In this document: positions 1 to 9,349 of the stretch, piece after piece
Layout of the letters: every line of letters starts with the position of its first letter
Position numbering within the stretch: position 1 is the first letter of the stretch
Source of the DNA: Sterolibacterium denitrificans
GTDB lineage: Bacteria > Pseudomonadota > Gammaproteobacteria > Burkholderiales > Rhodocyclaceae
Assembly: GCF_900174485.1 (NCBI RefSeq)
Contig: NZ_LT837803.1
Coordinates: 2,619,305-2,683,304 of the forward strand
Direction of reading: 5' to 3'
Length of the DNA: 64,000 nucleotides
Translations under genes and position numbers: made by a program
Notes under the pieces: generated by a model
Told to the model about the DNA's origin: nothing
Databases searched by the model: none
The model's input: the letters and a program-made list of their open reading frames with translations, nothing else

Positions 1-28
1 TGCAGGATTCGGTTACCACGTAAGTCAT
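1..28 (-). CDS. fdxA: Ferredoxin, N-terminal fragment cut by window edge
   Basis: Reading the reverse strand from an ATG at 28-26 gives MTYVVTESC before the window ends. This matches the invariant start of the bacterial 7Fe/8Fe ferredoxin FdxA family, where the cysteine begins the first cluster-binding motif. A GAGGTG ribosome-binding site lies upstream on the same strand. The gene is divergent from trxA. Only nine codons are visible, so the call rests on that short but characteristic N-terminus. The role would be low-potential electron transfer in the cytoplasm. Confidence 0.65.
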
Positions 29-412
29 GTCACTGCACCTCGCAGAATGGCGGAATCGCCGGGGAAATTATACGGCAAGCCCATTCCGCCCGCGCCGGGC
101 GGCCTGCCGCCAGGTGGCTGTCCGGCGGACAGACAGGCCAACGAGAATCGGGTAATATGCACGGACACGCGGCCAGCAGCACCGCGGCTGCCGGCGGTGG
201 CGAACCATCTTCACACTGCCTCGCGCTGCCTCACACTACCGTCTCCCGGCCGCCTGCATCGCACGGATTCGTCCAGATCACTCCCCATCCTTTCATCCCA
301 CGCGTCCATGCCACGCTCCACTGACACTGGAACGACGCCTGCATGACTCCCGACTCCGCGACCTGACGCCGCGCCCGAATTCCGGATTTGTACAACACAC
401 TCAGAGGACCCC
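29..412. other. Divergent intergenic region between fdxA and trxA
   Basis: No convincing gene is seen. On the minus strand a perfect TATAAT (plus-strand ATTATA at 68-73) lies about 40 bases before the ferredoxin start and may be its -10 box; I see no good -35 box. The right part should hold the trxA promoter, and an AGAGGA ribosome-binding site ends a few bases before the trxA ATG. Open frames in this stretch have no recognisable domain and lack ribosome-binding sites. Confidence 0.45.
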
Positions 413-739
413 ATGAGCGAACACACACACCCCGTCTCCGACGCCACTTTCAAGAGCGAAGTGCTTGAATCCACCACGCCCGTCCTGCTCGACTACTGGG
501 CCGAGTGGTGCGGCCCATGCAAGATGATTGCCCCCATCCTCGACGAAATCGCCCAGGAATACGCCGGCAAGCTCAAGGTGGCGAAGATGAACATCGACGA
601 AAACCAGAAGACGCCGGGCGAATTCGGCATCCGCGGCATTCCCACCCTGATGCTGTTCAAGGGCGGCAACGTCGAGGCGACCAAGGTCGGCGCCCTGTCG
701 AAATCGCAACTCACGGCTTTTATTGACAGTCATCTCTGA
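413..739 (+). CDS. trxA: Thioredoxin 1
   Basis: A cytoplasmic dithiol-disulfide oxidoreductase of 108 residues, the usual thioredoxin length. The redox motif WCGPC is at residues 32-36 and the conserved cis-proline (GIPT) at about residue 77. Both are in canonical positions, so the protein should be an active thioredoxin recycled by thioredoxin reductase, serving ribonucleotide reductase, PAPS reductase and peroxidases. AGAGGA precedes the ATG. It lies upstream of rho on the same strand, a gene order conserved in betaproteobacteria, but the 286-base gap suggests rho also has its own promoter or leader. Confidence 0.97.
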   Translation: MSEHTHPVSDATFKSEVLESTTPVLLDYWAEWCGPCKMIAPILDEIAQEYAGKLKVAKMNIDENQKTPGEFGIRGIPTLMLFKGGNVEATKVGALSKSQLTAFIDSHL

Positions 740-1025
740 TCCGGATAAAGTCCGGCCCCGGTATTGCCCGAACGGCGGCGCCTGCAAGGATATCGCTGCG
801 CTGACAGCCTCTACTCCACGCGCCGCCCGCACTGCTTCGGTTTCCGGCAATCCGTCATCTGCAATTCCAGAAATCCCCAAAGCGTCCAACTCCTCCCGAG
901 TTTTCTGCCAGACACTCCCCCGGTCTTCGCAACCGCGCGATCATTTCCTGCGTGCGCGAATCCTCATGGCGTGCTCCTGACTGGCCACTCGTCCATCATC
1001 GCCTTACATCCATCAGGCTTTCCAC

Positions 1026-2285
1026 ATGCACTTTTCGGAGCTCAAAGTTCTCCACGTCAGCCAGTTGCTCGACATGGCTGTTGCCGACGAAATCGACGGC
1101 GCCTACCGCATGCGCAAGCAGGAACTGATTTTCGCCCTGCTCAAGAACCGCGCCAAGAAAGGCGAAACCATCGTCAGCGACGGCGTGCTCGAAGTCCTCT
1201 CCGACGGCTACGGCTTCCTGCGCACGCCCGACACCTCCTACCTCGCCAGCCCCGACGACATTTACGTCTCGCCTTCGCAGATCCGCCGCTTCAATCTGCA
1301 CACCGGCGACACCATCGAAGGCGAGATCCGCATGCCCAAGGATGGCGAACGCTACTTCGCCCTGGTCAAGGTCTATAGCGTCAATGGCGAATCGCCGGAA
1401 GCCTCGAAGAACAAGATCCTCTTCGAGAACCTGACGCCGCTGCACCCCGAAGAACACCTGCGCCTCGAACGCGAGATTCGCGCCGAGGAAAACACCACTT
1501 CGCGCGTCATCGACATCGTCGCCCCGATCGGCAAGGGCCAGCGCGGCCTGCTGGTCGCCAGCCCGAAAAGCGGCAAGACGGTGATGATGCAGCACATCGC
1601 CCATGCCATCGCCGCCAACCACCCGGACGTCGAACTGATCGTCCTGCTGATCGACGAGCGCCCCGAGGAAGTCACCGAAATGCAGCGCTCGGTGCGCGGC
1701 GAAGTGGTCGCCTCGACCTTCGACGAGCCGGCCGCACGCCACGTCCAGGTGGCCGAGATGGTCATCGAAAAAGCCAAGCGCCTGGTCGAGCACAAGAAGG
1801 ACGTGGTCATCCTGCTCGATTCCATCACACGCCTGGCGCGCGCCTACAACACCGTCGCGCCGTCATCCGGCAAGGTACTCACCGGCGGCGTCGATGCCAA
1901 CGCCCTGCAACGCCCCAAGCGCTTCTTCGGCGCGGCGCGCAACATCGAAGAAGGCGGCTCGCTGACCATCATCGCCACCGCCCTGATCGACACCGGCAGC
2001 CGCATGGACGACGTCATCTACGAGGAATTCAAGGGCACCGGCAACATGGAAATCCACCTCGACCGGCGCATGGCCGAGAAGCGCGTCTATCCGGCGATCA
2101 ACGTCAATCGTTCGGGCACGCGGCGCGAGGAACTCCTGCTCAAGCCCGACGTCATGCAGAAAATGTGGGTGCTGCGCAAGCTGCTCTACAACATGGACGA
2201 CATGGAAGCGATGGAATTCCTCCTCGACAAGATCAAGGCCACCAAGAACAACGGCGAATTCTTCGACGCCATGCGGCGCGGCTGA
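1026..2285 (+). CDS. rho: Transcription termination factor Rho
   Basis: Hexameric RNA-dependent ATPase/helicase that terminates transcription on unstructured C-rich RNA. The 419-residue length is typical. The start [15 protein letters not shown] is the Rho N-terminal domain. A cold-shock-like RNA-binding domain follows at roughly 50-125 (GFLRTP is recognisable). The Walker A loop SPKSGKT lies near residue 180, Walker [11 protein letters not shown] near 260, and the Q-loop region GGVDANAL near 285. The 286-base leader before the ATG has no gene; rho leaders are commonly autoregulated, but I cannot see the mechanism here. rpmE follows, as in many Proteobacteria. Confidence 0.98.
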   Translation: MHFSELKVLHVSQLLDMAVADEIDGAYRMRKQELIFALLKNRAKKGETIVSDGVLEVLSDGYGFLRTPDTSYLASPDDIYVSPSQIRRFNLHTGDTIEGEIRMPKDGERYFALVKVYSVNGESPEASKNKILFENLTPLHPEEHLRLEREIRAEENTTSRVIDIVAPIGKGQRGLLVASPKSGKTVMMQHIAHAIAANHPDVELIVLLIDERPEEVTEMQRSVRGEVVASTFDEPAARHVQVAEMVIEKAKRLVEHKKDVVILLDSITRLARAYNTVAPSSGKVLTGGVDANALQRPKRFFGAARNIEEGGSLTIIATALIDTGSRMDDVIYEEFKGTGNMEIHLDRRMAEKRVYPAINVNRSGTRREELLLKPDVMQKMWVLRKLLYNMDDMEAMEFLLDKIKATKNNGEFFDAMRRG

Positions 2286-2467
2286 AATCCCCTCCCCAGC
2301 CACGGCGGCCATCCCGATCATCCCGGCCATGGCCGATTGCAATCCGGCATGAATTCAAGGATAATTCCCCTCTTTTCCGCGCCCACGGCCTTGCCAATCC
2401 CCGCCAATCGACGCAGTTGCCGGCCGGCGCACGCGGATCCGCGAACTCTCAAAACACAGGACTCATC

Positions 2468-2680
2468 ATGAAAGACGCCATCCATCCCAACTACGCCGAA
2501 ATCGACGTCACCTGCTCCTGCGGCAACAACTTCAAGACCCGCTCGACCAGCAGCAAGGCGCTGCATATCGAAGTGTGTTCCGAATGCCACCCCTTCTACA
2601 CCGGCAAGCAGAAGATCGTCGACACCGCCGGCCGCGTCGAACGCTTCCGCCAGAAATACGGCAACGTCCAGCGCGCCTGA
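2468..2680 (+). CDS. rpmE: Ribosomal protein bL31, zinc-binding type
   Basis: Large-subunit protein of 70 residues starting MKDAIHPNY. The four zinc-ligand cysteines are present as CSC (16 and 18) and CSEC (37 and 40), so this is the zinc-containing C+ form, which can be replaced by a C- paralogue under zinc limitation. The ATG at 2468 was chosen over upstream in-frame starts because it gives exactly the family N-terminus. A clear intrinsic terminator follows 52 bases downstream, so transcription of this block ends here. Confidence 0.97.
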   Translation: MKDAIHPNYAEIDVTCSCGNNFKTRSTSSKALHIEVCSECHPFYTGKQKIVDTAGRVERFRQKYGNVQRA

Positions 2681-2732
2681 TTCCCGGCGCCCATCCCCTC
2701 TATCGCTGCACTCCGGCGACGCAGGCAATACG

Positions 2733-2758
2733 AAAAAGGCAGCCCAGGCTGCCTTTTT
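2733..2758 (+). terminator. Intrinsic terminator after rpmE
   Basis: AAAAAGGCAGCC and its exact complement GGCTGCCTTTTT are separated by two bases, giving a 12-bp stem whose right arm ends in a T run. It sits between rpmE and the glycosyltransferase start at 2788. Because the stem begins with an A run, it could also work on the minus strand. Confidence 0.88.
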
Positions 2759-2787
2759 ACATACTCCCAGTCCCTCCCTGGCCACCC

Positions 2788-4512
2788 ATGCGGCTGCCCC
2801 GTTTCCCCATCCTTCCTCCCTGGCGCGGCCTGCCGCTGGCGGCGGTCTGCGCCCTCTACCTGTTCGCCGGACTGACCGGCCACGATCCCTGGAAGAACGA
2901 CGACGCCCTGCATTTCGGCATCGCCTGGGAACTCTACCGCGGCGGCGACTGGCTGGTGCCGCAGCTTGCCGGCGCGCCCTGGCTCGACACCCCGCCGCTC
3001 TACTACTGGATCGCCGCCCTCTGCGGCCACCTGTTCGGCCCGCTGCTGCCGCTGCATGACGCCATCCGCCTCGCCTCGGGCCTGTGCGGCGCGCTGTTTC
3101 TGGCACTGCTGGCCTTTGCCGGACGCCTGCTGCACAAATCCAGCCAGACGAAAAAAATCGGTGAAATCGGCGAACTCGAAGACGACACGCGCCGCCGCAC
3201 CGGCAACGCCGCCCCGCTGATCGCCATCGGCTGCCTGGGCCTGCTGCTGCCCATCCATGACACGCAACCCTTCATTGCGCTGCTCGCCGCCAGCGCCGTC
3301 GCCTATGGCGGCTTCGCCCTGTTGCCGCTGCGTCCCATGGCGGGCGGCAGTCTCGCCGGGCTGGGCATCGGCCTGGGCTTTCTGGCCGGCGGCACGCTCG
3401 CCCTGGCCCATCTGCTGCCCTTGCTCCTGCTGCTGCCGCTCAACCGCCACTGGCGCACACCCACCGCCCTGCGCGGCCTGCTCATCACCCTGCTGCTGGC
3501 CGCCCTGCTCTGCGCCGCCTGGCCGCTGCTGCTCGCCAGCCAGCGGCCCGACGCCTACGCCCTCTGGCTGGAACGCATGCTGGCCAGCCTGCGCTACCAG
3601 AGCGACTGGTGGCGCAACCTGCCCGATTTCGCCAAGCTCCTTGCCTGGTTCGCCTGGCCGGCGCTGCCGCTCGCGCTCTGGGCGCTGTGGCTGAATCGCC
3701 GCCACCTCGGCCACCCGGCCATCGCCCTGCCCCTCATCGGCACGCTGACCAGCTTCGGCATCCTGCTGCTGTTCGGCGAACCCCGTCCCACGCTGCAGGC
3801 CCTACCGCTGCTGGTGCCGCTGATCCTGCAGGCGGCGAGCAGCGCCCATCTGCTGCGGCGCGGCGCGGCAAATGCCTTCGACTGGTTCGGCATGATGACC
3901 TTCAGCTTTTTCGCCTTGCTGATCTGGCTGGGCGGCAGCGCCCTGTCCTTCGGCCTGCCCGAAAAAATCGCCCGCAATGCCGCCAGGATAGCGCCGGGCT
4001 ACAGCCACGAATTCTCCCTCCTTGCCTTCGCGCTGGCTGTCGTGCTGAGCCTGGTCTGGTTCTGGCTGATCTGCACCAGCCCGCGCTCGGCCTGGCGCGG
4101 CATCAGCCACTGGGCCGCCGGCGTCGCCCTGATGTGGACGCTGCTGATCACCCTCTGGCTGCCCTGGGTCGACTACGGCAAAAGCTATCGCAGCGTGGCC
4201 GAGTCGCTGCAGCAAGCCCTGCCGCAGGAAAAAGACGCCGGCTGCATCGCCCAGCGCGACCTCGGCCTGCCGCAACGGATCTCCTTCGATTATTTCGTCG
4301 GCATCCGTCCCCGCGCCGCCGACTCGGCAGACGGCCAGGACTGCCCACTGCTGCTGATCCAGGGCACGGCAGCCGGCGGCCGCATCCCACAAGGCGCCGA
4401 CTGGCAACAACGCTGGGAAGGCCGCCGCCCGAGCGACCGCAACGAACGCTTCTGGCTCTACCAGCGCATTCCCCACACGCAGGCAGCACAGGCAGCGCAG
4501 GCGCAGAAGTAA
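2788..4512 (+). CDS. ArnT-like membrane glycosyltransferase (GT-C fold)
   Basis: A 574-residue integral membrane protein with about ten hydrophobic segments. The first periplasmic loop reads HDPWKNDDALHFGIAWEL and then WLDTPPLYYW. It carries the acidic pair and the PPLYYW signature of the GT-C/ArnT-PMT superfamily (GT39/GT83), which uses polyprenyl-phosphate sugars in the periplasm. The usual acidic pair appears here as DD. The ATG at 2788 follows the rpmE terminator; a longer in-frame reading would overlap rpmE and is rejected. Likely acceptors are lipid A, glycans or proteins. Substrate cannot be read from sequence, and no aminoarabinose genes are adjacent. Confidence 0.8.
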   Translation: MRLPRFPILPPWRGLPLAAVCALYLFAGLTGHDPWKNDDALHFGIAWELYRGGDWLVPQLAGAPWLDTPPLYYWIAALCGHLFGPLLPLHDAIRLASGLCGALFLALLAFAGRLLHKSSQTKKIGEIGELEDDTRRRTGNAAPLIAIGCLGLLLPIHDTQPFIALLAASAVAYGGFALLPLRPMAGGSLAGLGIGLGFLAGGTLALAHLLPLLLLLPLNRHWRTPTALRGLLITLLLAALLCAAWPLLLASQRPDAYALWLERMLASLRYQSDWWRNLPDFAKLLAWFAWPALPLALWALWLNRRHLGHPAIALPLIGTLTSFGILLLFGEPRPTLQALPLLVPLILQAASSAHLLRRGAANAFDWFGMMTFSFFALLIWLGGSALSFGLPEKIARNAARIAPGYSHEFSLLAFALAVVLSLVWFWLICTSPRSAWRGISHWAAGVALMWTLLITLWLPWVDYGKSYRSVAESLQQALPQEKDAGCIAQRDLGLPQRISFDYFVGIRPRAADSADGQDCPLLLIQGTAAGGRIPQGADWQQRWEGRRPSDRNERFWLYQRIPHTQAAQAAQAQK

Positions 4513-4607
4513 GCCGGGAAAATCAGCAACAGGAAGGTGAAAGTCGGGAAGCTGCCGTTACCGTGCTCACGGCTGCGCACAACTTCTCACGACTTGTTAC
4601 CCTCACC

Positions 4608-4639
4608 ATTACCCTTACTAGAGGGTAATTCATTACCCT
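4608..4639. repeat. ATTACCCT hairpin and third copy between convergent genes
   Basis: ATTACCCT (4608-4615), its inverted complement AGGGTAAT (4622-4629) and ATTACCCT again (4632-4639) can form two mutually exclusive hairpins. They lie between the convergent glycosyltransferase and oligoribonuclease genes. A bidirectional termination or RNA-end role is possible, but there is no strong T tract. Confidence 0.4.
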
Positions 4640-4714
4640 TATTTACCACCCTCGCCGCCCCCGACACCCACAGCGCCGCCGGGCCGCGGCCCGTGCAGAC
4701 CAAACGGCAGCGCC

Positions 4715-5263
4715 TCAGGCCAGCCGGATGAAATGCTCGCGGTAATACTTCATTTCCTCGATGGATTCGAGGATGTCGGCCAACGCCGTATGCTGGCCGT
4801 TCTTGGTCACGCCCTTGGCCAGTTCCGGACGCCAGCGCTTGCAGAGTTCCTTGAGCGTGCTGACATCCAGGTTGCGGTAATGAAAATACGCTTCCAGCGC
4901 CGGCATGTAGCGCGCCATGAAGCGCCGGTCCTGGCAGATCGAATTGCCGCACATCGGCGTCGTCCGCGCCGGCACGTGCTGCTTGATGAAATCCAGGCAC
5001 TGCGCCTCGATCGCCGCCTCGTCGAACGTTGACGCGCGCACCTTCTCGATCAGCCCAGAGCGGCCATGGGTGCCCTTGTTCCACTCATCCATGCCATCGA
5101 GCACCGCATCCGACTGGTGCACCACCCAGGACGGACTTTCCGCCACAATACCGAGTTGCGAATCGGTGACCACCATCGCAATCTCGATGATCCGGTCCCC
5201 GTCGGGATTCAGTCCCGTCATCTCCATATCCAGCCAGACAAGCGCATTCTGATCCTGTGCCAT
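4715..5263 (-). CDS. orn: Oligoribonuclease
   Basis: 3'-to-5' exoribonuclease of the DEDDh family that degrades 2-5 nt RNAs and pGpG from cyclic-di-GMP turnover. The first Exo motif WLDMEMTGL supplies D and E. The C-terminal [10 protein letters not shown] supplies the HxxxxD of Exo III. The length of ~182 residues is typical. I prefer the internal start [10 protein letters not shown] at 5263 over an ATG four codons upstream because it matches the family N-terminus. In this organism it should close c-di-GMP signalling, relevant to the ycgR gene in the window. It is divergent from the M48 protease. Confidence 0.95.
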   Translation of the reverse strand: MAQDQNALVWLDMEMTGLNPDGDRIIEIAMVVTDSQLGIVAESPSWVVHQSDAVLDGMDEWNKGTHGRSGLIEKVRASTFDEAAIEAQCLDFIKQHVPARTTPMCGNSICQDRRFMARYMPALEAYFHYRNLDVSTLKELCKRWRPELAKGVTKNGQHTALADILESIEEMKYYREHFIRLA

Positions 5264-5374
5264 AACCTCACCCACCTCATCCGTTCTTCAGCGAAAAATC
5301 GAGCCCGCATTCTCTCACAGTCTCGCAGTTGCAACGCCTGCCCCCCAGCTCCAGCCACACACCCGCCGCCCGCC

Positions 5375-6655
5375 ATGACCGCCCAGCAATTCACCCAGCT
5401 CTTTCTGGCCGCGCTCGCCGCCAACGTCCTCCTCCACTTCTGGCTGAAGCTGCGCCAGTTGCGCCACATCGCCGCCCATCGCCACGCCGTGCCGGACGCC
5501 TTTGCCGCCCGCATCAGCCTGGCCGAACACCACAAGGCCGCCGACTACGGCAGCGCCAAGGCGCGCCTGGCCCTGATCGAACTGGCGATCGGCAGCATCC
5601 TGCTGTTGTTATTCACCCTCGGCGGCCTGCTGCAGCACATCGACGAACTATGCCGCCACTACCTGCCCGCCGGCGGCTACCTGCATGGTCTGGCGCTGAT
5701 CGCAGCCGTCGTCGTGATCAGCTTCCTGGCCCACCTGCCGCTCGACCTCTACCAGCGCTTCAGCCTCGAAGCGCGCTACGGCTTCAACAAGCTCACCCCG
5801 GCGCTCTGGCTCGCCGATCTGGTCAAGCAAACCCTGCTCGCGCTCATCATCGGCACCCCGCTGCTGCTCGCCGTGCTCTGGCTGATGACCCGCATGGGCA
5901 GCGCCTGGTGGCTCTACGTCTGGGCCTTCTGGATGGGCTTCAACCTGCTCGCCCTGCTGCTCTACCCGACGCTGATCGCCCCGCTCTTCAACAAGTTCGA
6001 AGCGCTCGCCGATCCCGCCCTGCGGGCCCGCATCGAAGCCCTGCTGGCGCGCTGCGGCTTCAAGTCCAGCGGCCTGTTCGTCATGGACGGCTCCAAACGC
6101 AGCACCCACGGCAACGCCTACTTCACCGGCTTCGGCCGCGCCAAGCGCATCGTCTTCTACGACACCCTGCTCGATCGCCTCGACCCGGCGGAAATCGACG
6201 CCGTCCTCGCCCACGAACTCGGCCACTACCGCCAGCACCACATCTGGCAGCGCGTCCTCCTGCTCGGCCTGTTCAGCCTGGCCTTCTTCGCCCTGCTTGG
6301 CCTGCTGATCGACCAGAGCTGGTTCTACGCCGGACTCGGCATCACCCCACCTGCGGCCGGCGGCCCGGCCGCCACGGCGCTGGCCCTGCTGCTGTTCTTC
6401 CTCGTCGTGCCGGTATTCACCTTCCTGCTCACGCCGCTGCTCTCGCAACTCTCGCGCCGCCACGAATACCAGGCCGACGCCTACGCCGCGCGGCACACCG
6501 CCGCCGCCGACCTGATCAGCGCCCTGGTCAAACTCTACCGCGACAACGCCGCCACCCTCACCCCCGACCCGCTGCACTCCCTGTTCCACGACAGCCACCC
6601 GCCGGCCGGCCTGCGGGTGGCGCATCTACAAAATTTGCGGATTACGACTTCATGA
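5375..6655 (+). CDS. M48 family zinc metalloprotease, CAAX-protease (Ste24) like
   Basis: Inner-membrane zinc protease of 426 residues with several membrane segments. It has the N-terminal Ste24-type region (SLEARYGFNK, then the TPALWLADLVKQ stretch). The HELGHY metal site is near residue 280, and the third ligand is in RRHEYQADAYAAR near residue 364. Length and order match bacterial Ste24/M48A proteins, thought to act in membrane protein quality control. The ATG at 5375 gives the family start; an upstream extension would run into the orn promoter region. It is divergent from orn. Confidence 0.92.
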   Translation: MTAQQFTQLFLAALAANVLLHFWLKLRQLRHIAAHRHAVPDAFAARISLAEHHKAADYGSAKARLALIELAIGSILLLLFTLGGLLQHIDELCRHYLPAGGYLHGLALIAAVVVISFLAHLPLDLYQRFSLEARYGFNKLTPALWLADLVKQTLLALIIGTPLLLAVLWLMTRMGSAWWLYVWAFWMGFNLLALLLYPTLIAPLFNKFEALADPALRARIEALLARCGFKSSGLFVMDGSKRSTHGNAYFTGFGRAKRIVFYDTLLDRLDPAEIDAVLAHELGHYRQHHIWQRVLLLGLFSLAFFALLGLLIDQSWFYAGLGITPPAAGGPAATALALLLFFLVVPVFTFLLTPLLSQLSRRHEYQADAYAARHTAAADLISALVKLYRDNAATLTPDPLHSLFHDSHPPAGLRVAHLQNLRITTS

Positions 6656-6678
6656 CAGCGCGACAACAGCCAAACAGC

Positions 6679-7011
6679 TCACGCCAGCGCATGCCCCTGT
6701 GGCTCGATGGACAACCGCATGCCCACCGCCTTTAGCACGGCGAGCAAAGTTTTCAAAGTGGGATTACCGCGTGGCGACAGCGCGCGATACAGCGCCTCAC
6801 GGCTGATTCCTGCCTGAGCTGCAACTGCTGCTAGCCCGCCGTAAGCTTCCACCACAGTACGCAACGCCAGCAGACCTGCCGCACGATCATCAGGGTCGTC
6901 CAACGACTCCATCGCCACCCTCAAATATTCGATCGCCAGTTCACGATCTGCGCGCAGCTCCGCAACTTCACGCTCACGGTGCATTACCATCGCCTGCAGT
7001 TTTCTGCTCAT
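6679..7011 (-). CDS. HigA/HI1420-type antitoxin
   Basis: DNA-binding antitoxin of about 110 residues with a C-terminal helix-turn-helix: GGLAAVAAQAGISREALYRAL followed by NPTLKTLLAVLKAVG, typical of the 'putative addiction module antidote' family paired with HI1419-like toxins. The upstream gene's stop overlaps this start as ATGA (7011-7008), so the two are translationally coupled. That supports the start MSRKLQAMVM rather than one nine codons upstream. The order is toxin first, antitoxin second, as in HigBA. It should neutralise the toxin and repress the operon. Confidence 0.88.
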   Translation of the reverse strand: MSRKLQAMVMHREREVAELRADRELAIEYLRVAMESLDDPDDRAAGLLALRTVVEAYGGLAAVAAQAGISREALYRALSPRGNPTLKTLLAVLKAVGMRLSIEPQGHALA

Positions 7012-7325
7012 GCCTGCCTCCGTTTCCAATCCGCCCAATGCTCACGAGCGGTCATGATGTCGCGCTTTTGCGTACTCTTGTCGCCGGCGCAGAGCAAAAC
7101 CACCACGCGCGCCCCATGTCGCCCCAGATACATACGATAGCCAGCGCCAAAATGTGCCTGCAACTCCAGCACACCCTCACCTACCGGCTCGCAATCACCA
7201 AAATTCCCCGCCTCCAATCGCTTCAGACGCAAACGCGCCTGCAGCGCCTTGTCACGCAAGGCATTCAACCACGCTGTCACAGGCTCCTGGCCGTCGCTGG
7301 TCTGGTAGCGAAAGATTTCAATCAT
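7008..7325 (-). CDS. HigB/HI1419-type RelE-superfamily toxin
   Basis: Predicted mRNA interferase of 105 residues in the RelE/ParE fold. The start MIEIFRYQTSDGQEPVTAWL and the ending STQKRDIMTAREHWADWK are characteristic of the HI1419/phage Gp49-like family. The middle shows the conserved GVLELQAHFGAGYRMYL strand and a basic patch. It is the first gene of a two-gene TA operon and overlaps the antitoxin by 4 bp. It is divergent from rsgA, so the spacer between them should hold both promoters. Confidence 0.88.
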   Translation of the reverse strand: MIEIFRYQTSDGQEPVTAWLNALRDKALQARLRLKRLEAGNFGDCEPVGEGVLELQAHFGAGYRMYLGRHGARVVVLLCAGDKSTQKRDIMTAREHWADWKRRQA

Positions 7326-7444
7326 GTCCCGGATTGTAACTTATAATGCACTCCACGCACGTTTTCATCAACGCCCTGCTATCCAGCCAGAACAGGCCTG
7401 ATATCGTACTATCCCGGGTTACCGACATCTTTCGTTCGCCGCAA

Positions 7445-8341
7445 GTGACACCCTCACCGCCCCCCGCCACCGGTCTGATCACGGCCGCCTTCGGCCGCCA
7501 CTACGAAATCGAACTGGCGGATGGCCAACGGATCACCGGCTATCCGCGCGGCAAGAAAAGCCCCTACGCCTGCGGCGATCGCGTCGAACTGGAACATGCC
7601 GCCGACGGCCAGGCGCAGATACGCCGCCATCTGCCGCGCGCCTCGCTGCTCTACCGGGCGGATGCCTGGCGGCAGAAACTCATCGTCGCCAATGCCACGC
7701 AACTCGTACTGGTCGCCGCCACCGAACCCTCGTTCAGCGACGAACTCCTCACCCGCGCCCTGGTCGCCGCCGAAAGCCAGAACCTGCGCAGCCTCATCAT
7801 CCTCAACAAGACCGACCTGACCGCCCAGCTCGACGCCGCCCGCGCCCGCCTCGCCCCGCTGGCCGCGCTCGGCTACCCGGTCATCGAACTGAGCGCAGCA
7901 CAGCACCCCGAAGCCGCCGCCCGCGCTCTGCAACCCCACCTGGCCGGCCAATGCAGCATCCTCGTCGGCCAATCCGGCATGGGCAAATCAACGCTGCTCA
8001 ACGCCCTGATCCCCGGCGCCAACGCCACCACCCGCGAAATCTCCGCCGCGCTCGACAGCGGCAAGCACACCACCACCCACGCCCGCCTCTACCGCCTGCC
8101 CGGCGCCAGCGCGGACGCTGCCCTCATCGACAGCCCCGGCCTGCAGGAATTCGGCCTCGCCCACCTCACGCGCGGCGAAATCGAACAAGGCTTCCGCGAA
8201 TTCCGCCCCCACCTCGCCGCCTGCCGCTTCCGCGACTGCCACCATCGCGACGAACCCGGCTGCGCCATCAAACAGGCCGTCGACCACGGCGCCATCCACC
8301 CGCGCCGCTATGAACTCTATCTGCGGCTGGGACAAGCATAG
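7445..8341 (+). CDS. rsgA: Ribosome small-subunit-dependent GTPase A
   Basis: Circularly permuted GTPase that checks 30S subunit maturation. An OB-fold (GLITAAFGRHYEIEL onward) is followed by the permuted G motifs NKTD (G4), GQSGMGKST (G1) and DSPG (G3). A C-terminal zinc finger reads CRFRDCHHRDEPGC. An in-frame ATG at 7346 would add 33 residues unlike the family, and it overlaps a TATAAT at 7342-7347 that could be the -10 box. I therefore favour the GTG at 7445, which puts the OB-fold close to the N-terminus. Neither start has a strong ribosome-binding site. Confidence 0.9.
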   Translation: MTPSPPPATGLITAAFGRHYEIELADGQRITGYPRGKKSPYACGDRVELEHAADGQAQIRRHLPRASLLYRADAWRQKLIVANATQLVLVAATEPSFSDELLTRALVAAESQNLRSLIILNKTDLTAQLDAARARLAPLAALGYPVIELSAAQHPEAAARALQPHLAGQCSILVGQSGMGKSTLLNALIPGANATTREISAALDSGKHTTTHARLYRLPGASADAALIDSPGLQEFGLAHLTRGEIEQGFREFRPHLAACRFRDCHHRDEPGCAIKQAVDHGAIHPRRYELYLRLGQA

Positions 8342-8442
8342 GCGCGGATCGCGGCCAGCAGACAACGATCAGCAATCCACGGTGGCGCAAGTCAGAGCAT
8401 ACGCTCGCGGCGGTTTTTCTTTCAACGGCCAAATATCGGCTC

Positions 8443-8506
8443 CGTCATTCCCGCGCAGGCGGGAATCCAGTACGTCCCTGGGTCCCCGCCTGCGCGGGGG
8501 CGACGA
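8443..8506. repeat. CGTCATTCCCGC-type inverted repeat, copy 1
   Basis: A 64-bp dyad: CGTCATTCCCGCG-CGCGGGAATCCAG, then ACGTCCCTGGG, then CCCCGCC-TGCGCGGGGGCGACGA. It can fold into two adjacent hairpins or one long arm. Near-identical copies occur at 10872, 11317 and 15830, with a half copy at 11413. It is a REP-like intergenic repeat of a kind widespread in Betaproteobacteria. It lies between rsgA and the Phd/PIN pair. Confidence 0.85.
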
Positions 8507-8569
8507 ATGTGTGTATCAATCAGCGTGCGACACGACACCAGCCGAGGCTAGCCAGGAAATATCGACCCT

Positions 8570-9001
8570 TTACGCTGGCAACAGCGCCCACGGATTAACG
8601 ATACTCACGCCCGTCGGCTTGAAATCAGCAACATTGCGCGTGACCACCGTCATACCGTGCACCAGCGCCGTTGCCGCAATGAGCGCACCACGCTCGCCAC
8701 GCTGGTCGGGCACATGCAGCCGGGCGCAGCGTTGCGCCACGGCAGTATCGACGGGCAATATGCGCCCGGAAAACTCGGTCAATACGTACTGCTCCAGCCA
8801 CAAGCGCAACATGGCTCCTTGACTGGCATCCTTGCACTCGATCGACAGAACGCCAAGCTCCAGCTCCATGATGGTGATGGTCGATACAAAGAGTTCAGCG
8901 GCATCGACGCTTTCCGCCCATGCCGCCACATTCGCATCGGCCCTGCCAAGCCGTACCTTGCGCAGCTCGGACAGCACGTTGGTATCGAGCACGTACATCA
9001 T
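8570..9001 (-). CDS. PIN-domain toxin, FitB/VapC family
   Basis: Predicted Mg-dependent ribonuclease of 143 residues. The N-terminal MYVLDTNVLSELRK carries the first catalytic Asp and the Asn typical of FitB/VapC. A conserved Glu is in STITIMELELG and further acidic residues lie in DTAVAQRCA. The C-terminal VTRNVADFKPTGV motif is also family-specific. The first ATG (9001) overlaps the antitoxin stop as ATGA, and a second ATG follows at once. It forms a type II TA pair with the upstream Phd-like gene. Confidence 0.93.
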   Translation of the reverse strand: MMYVLDTNVLSELRKVRLGRADANVAAWAESVDAAELFVSTITIMELELGVLSIECKDASQGAMLRLWLEQYVLTEFSGRILPVDTAVAQRCARLHVPDQRGERGALIAATALVHGMTVVTRNVADFKPTGVSIVNPWALLPA

Positions 9002-9252
9002 GAAAGATCAGCCGGCCGGACACCAATACTCACGCGCGGCGGCTCAAACCCGACATCCGCAACACCCGGCATCGCCAGCGCGTCGGCAATGTTGCGCCGC
9101 TGCTTCGTCAACCGCTGATAATCCTCGAAGCTCAACAGCACGTGCGCAGGCTTGCCGCGATCCGTGATGAACACGGGGCCGTTCCTGGTGGCCTTCTTTG
9201 CTCGCGTCACGTCCTGATTCAGCTCCCGGCTGGATAGCGTCGTAATGGTCAT
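8998..9252 (-). CDS. Phd/YefM-type antitoxin of the PIN toxin
   Basis: An 84-residue antitoxin. The N-terminal Phd/YefM DNA-binding fold reads TLSSRELNQDVTRAKKA, GPVFITDRGKPAHVLLSFEDYQRL. A flexible C-terminal tail is expected to wrap the PIN toxin. A strong GGAGG site lies six bases before the ATG. The palindrome at 9279-9296, just upstream, is the probable autoregulatory operator. It is the first gene of the operon and overlaps the toxin by 4 bp. Confidence 0.92.
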   Translation of the reverse strand: MTITTLSSRELNQDVTRAKKATRNGPVFITDRGKPAHVLLSFEDYQRLTKQRRNIADALAMPGVADVGFEPPRVSIGVRPADLS

Positions 9253-9278
9253 GGGGTGCCTCCTATATCAACCAGCGA

Positions 9279-9296
9279 TGTAGTCACGTTACTACA
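9279..9296 (-). promoter_or_regulatory. Probable operator of the Phd/PIN operon
   Basis: TGTAGTCACGTTACTACA is an 18-bp near-perfect palindrome (TGTAGT/ACTACA arms, central ACGT) 27 bases upstream of the antitoxin start. Phd-type antitoxins bind such dyads to repress their own operon. Confidence 0.6.
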
Positions 9297-9349
9297 AGCT
9301 TGATTGGGAGGTAAATGCTGACCAAAGCAGTCGTCAGCCCCAGTCCATA

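Noticed and set aside
2575-2787. N-terminal extension of the glycosyltransferase into rpmE
   Set aside because: It would overlap rpmE in another frame and run through the intrinsic terminator.
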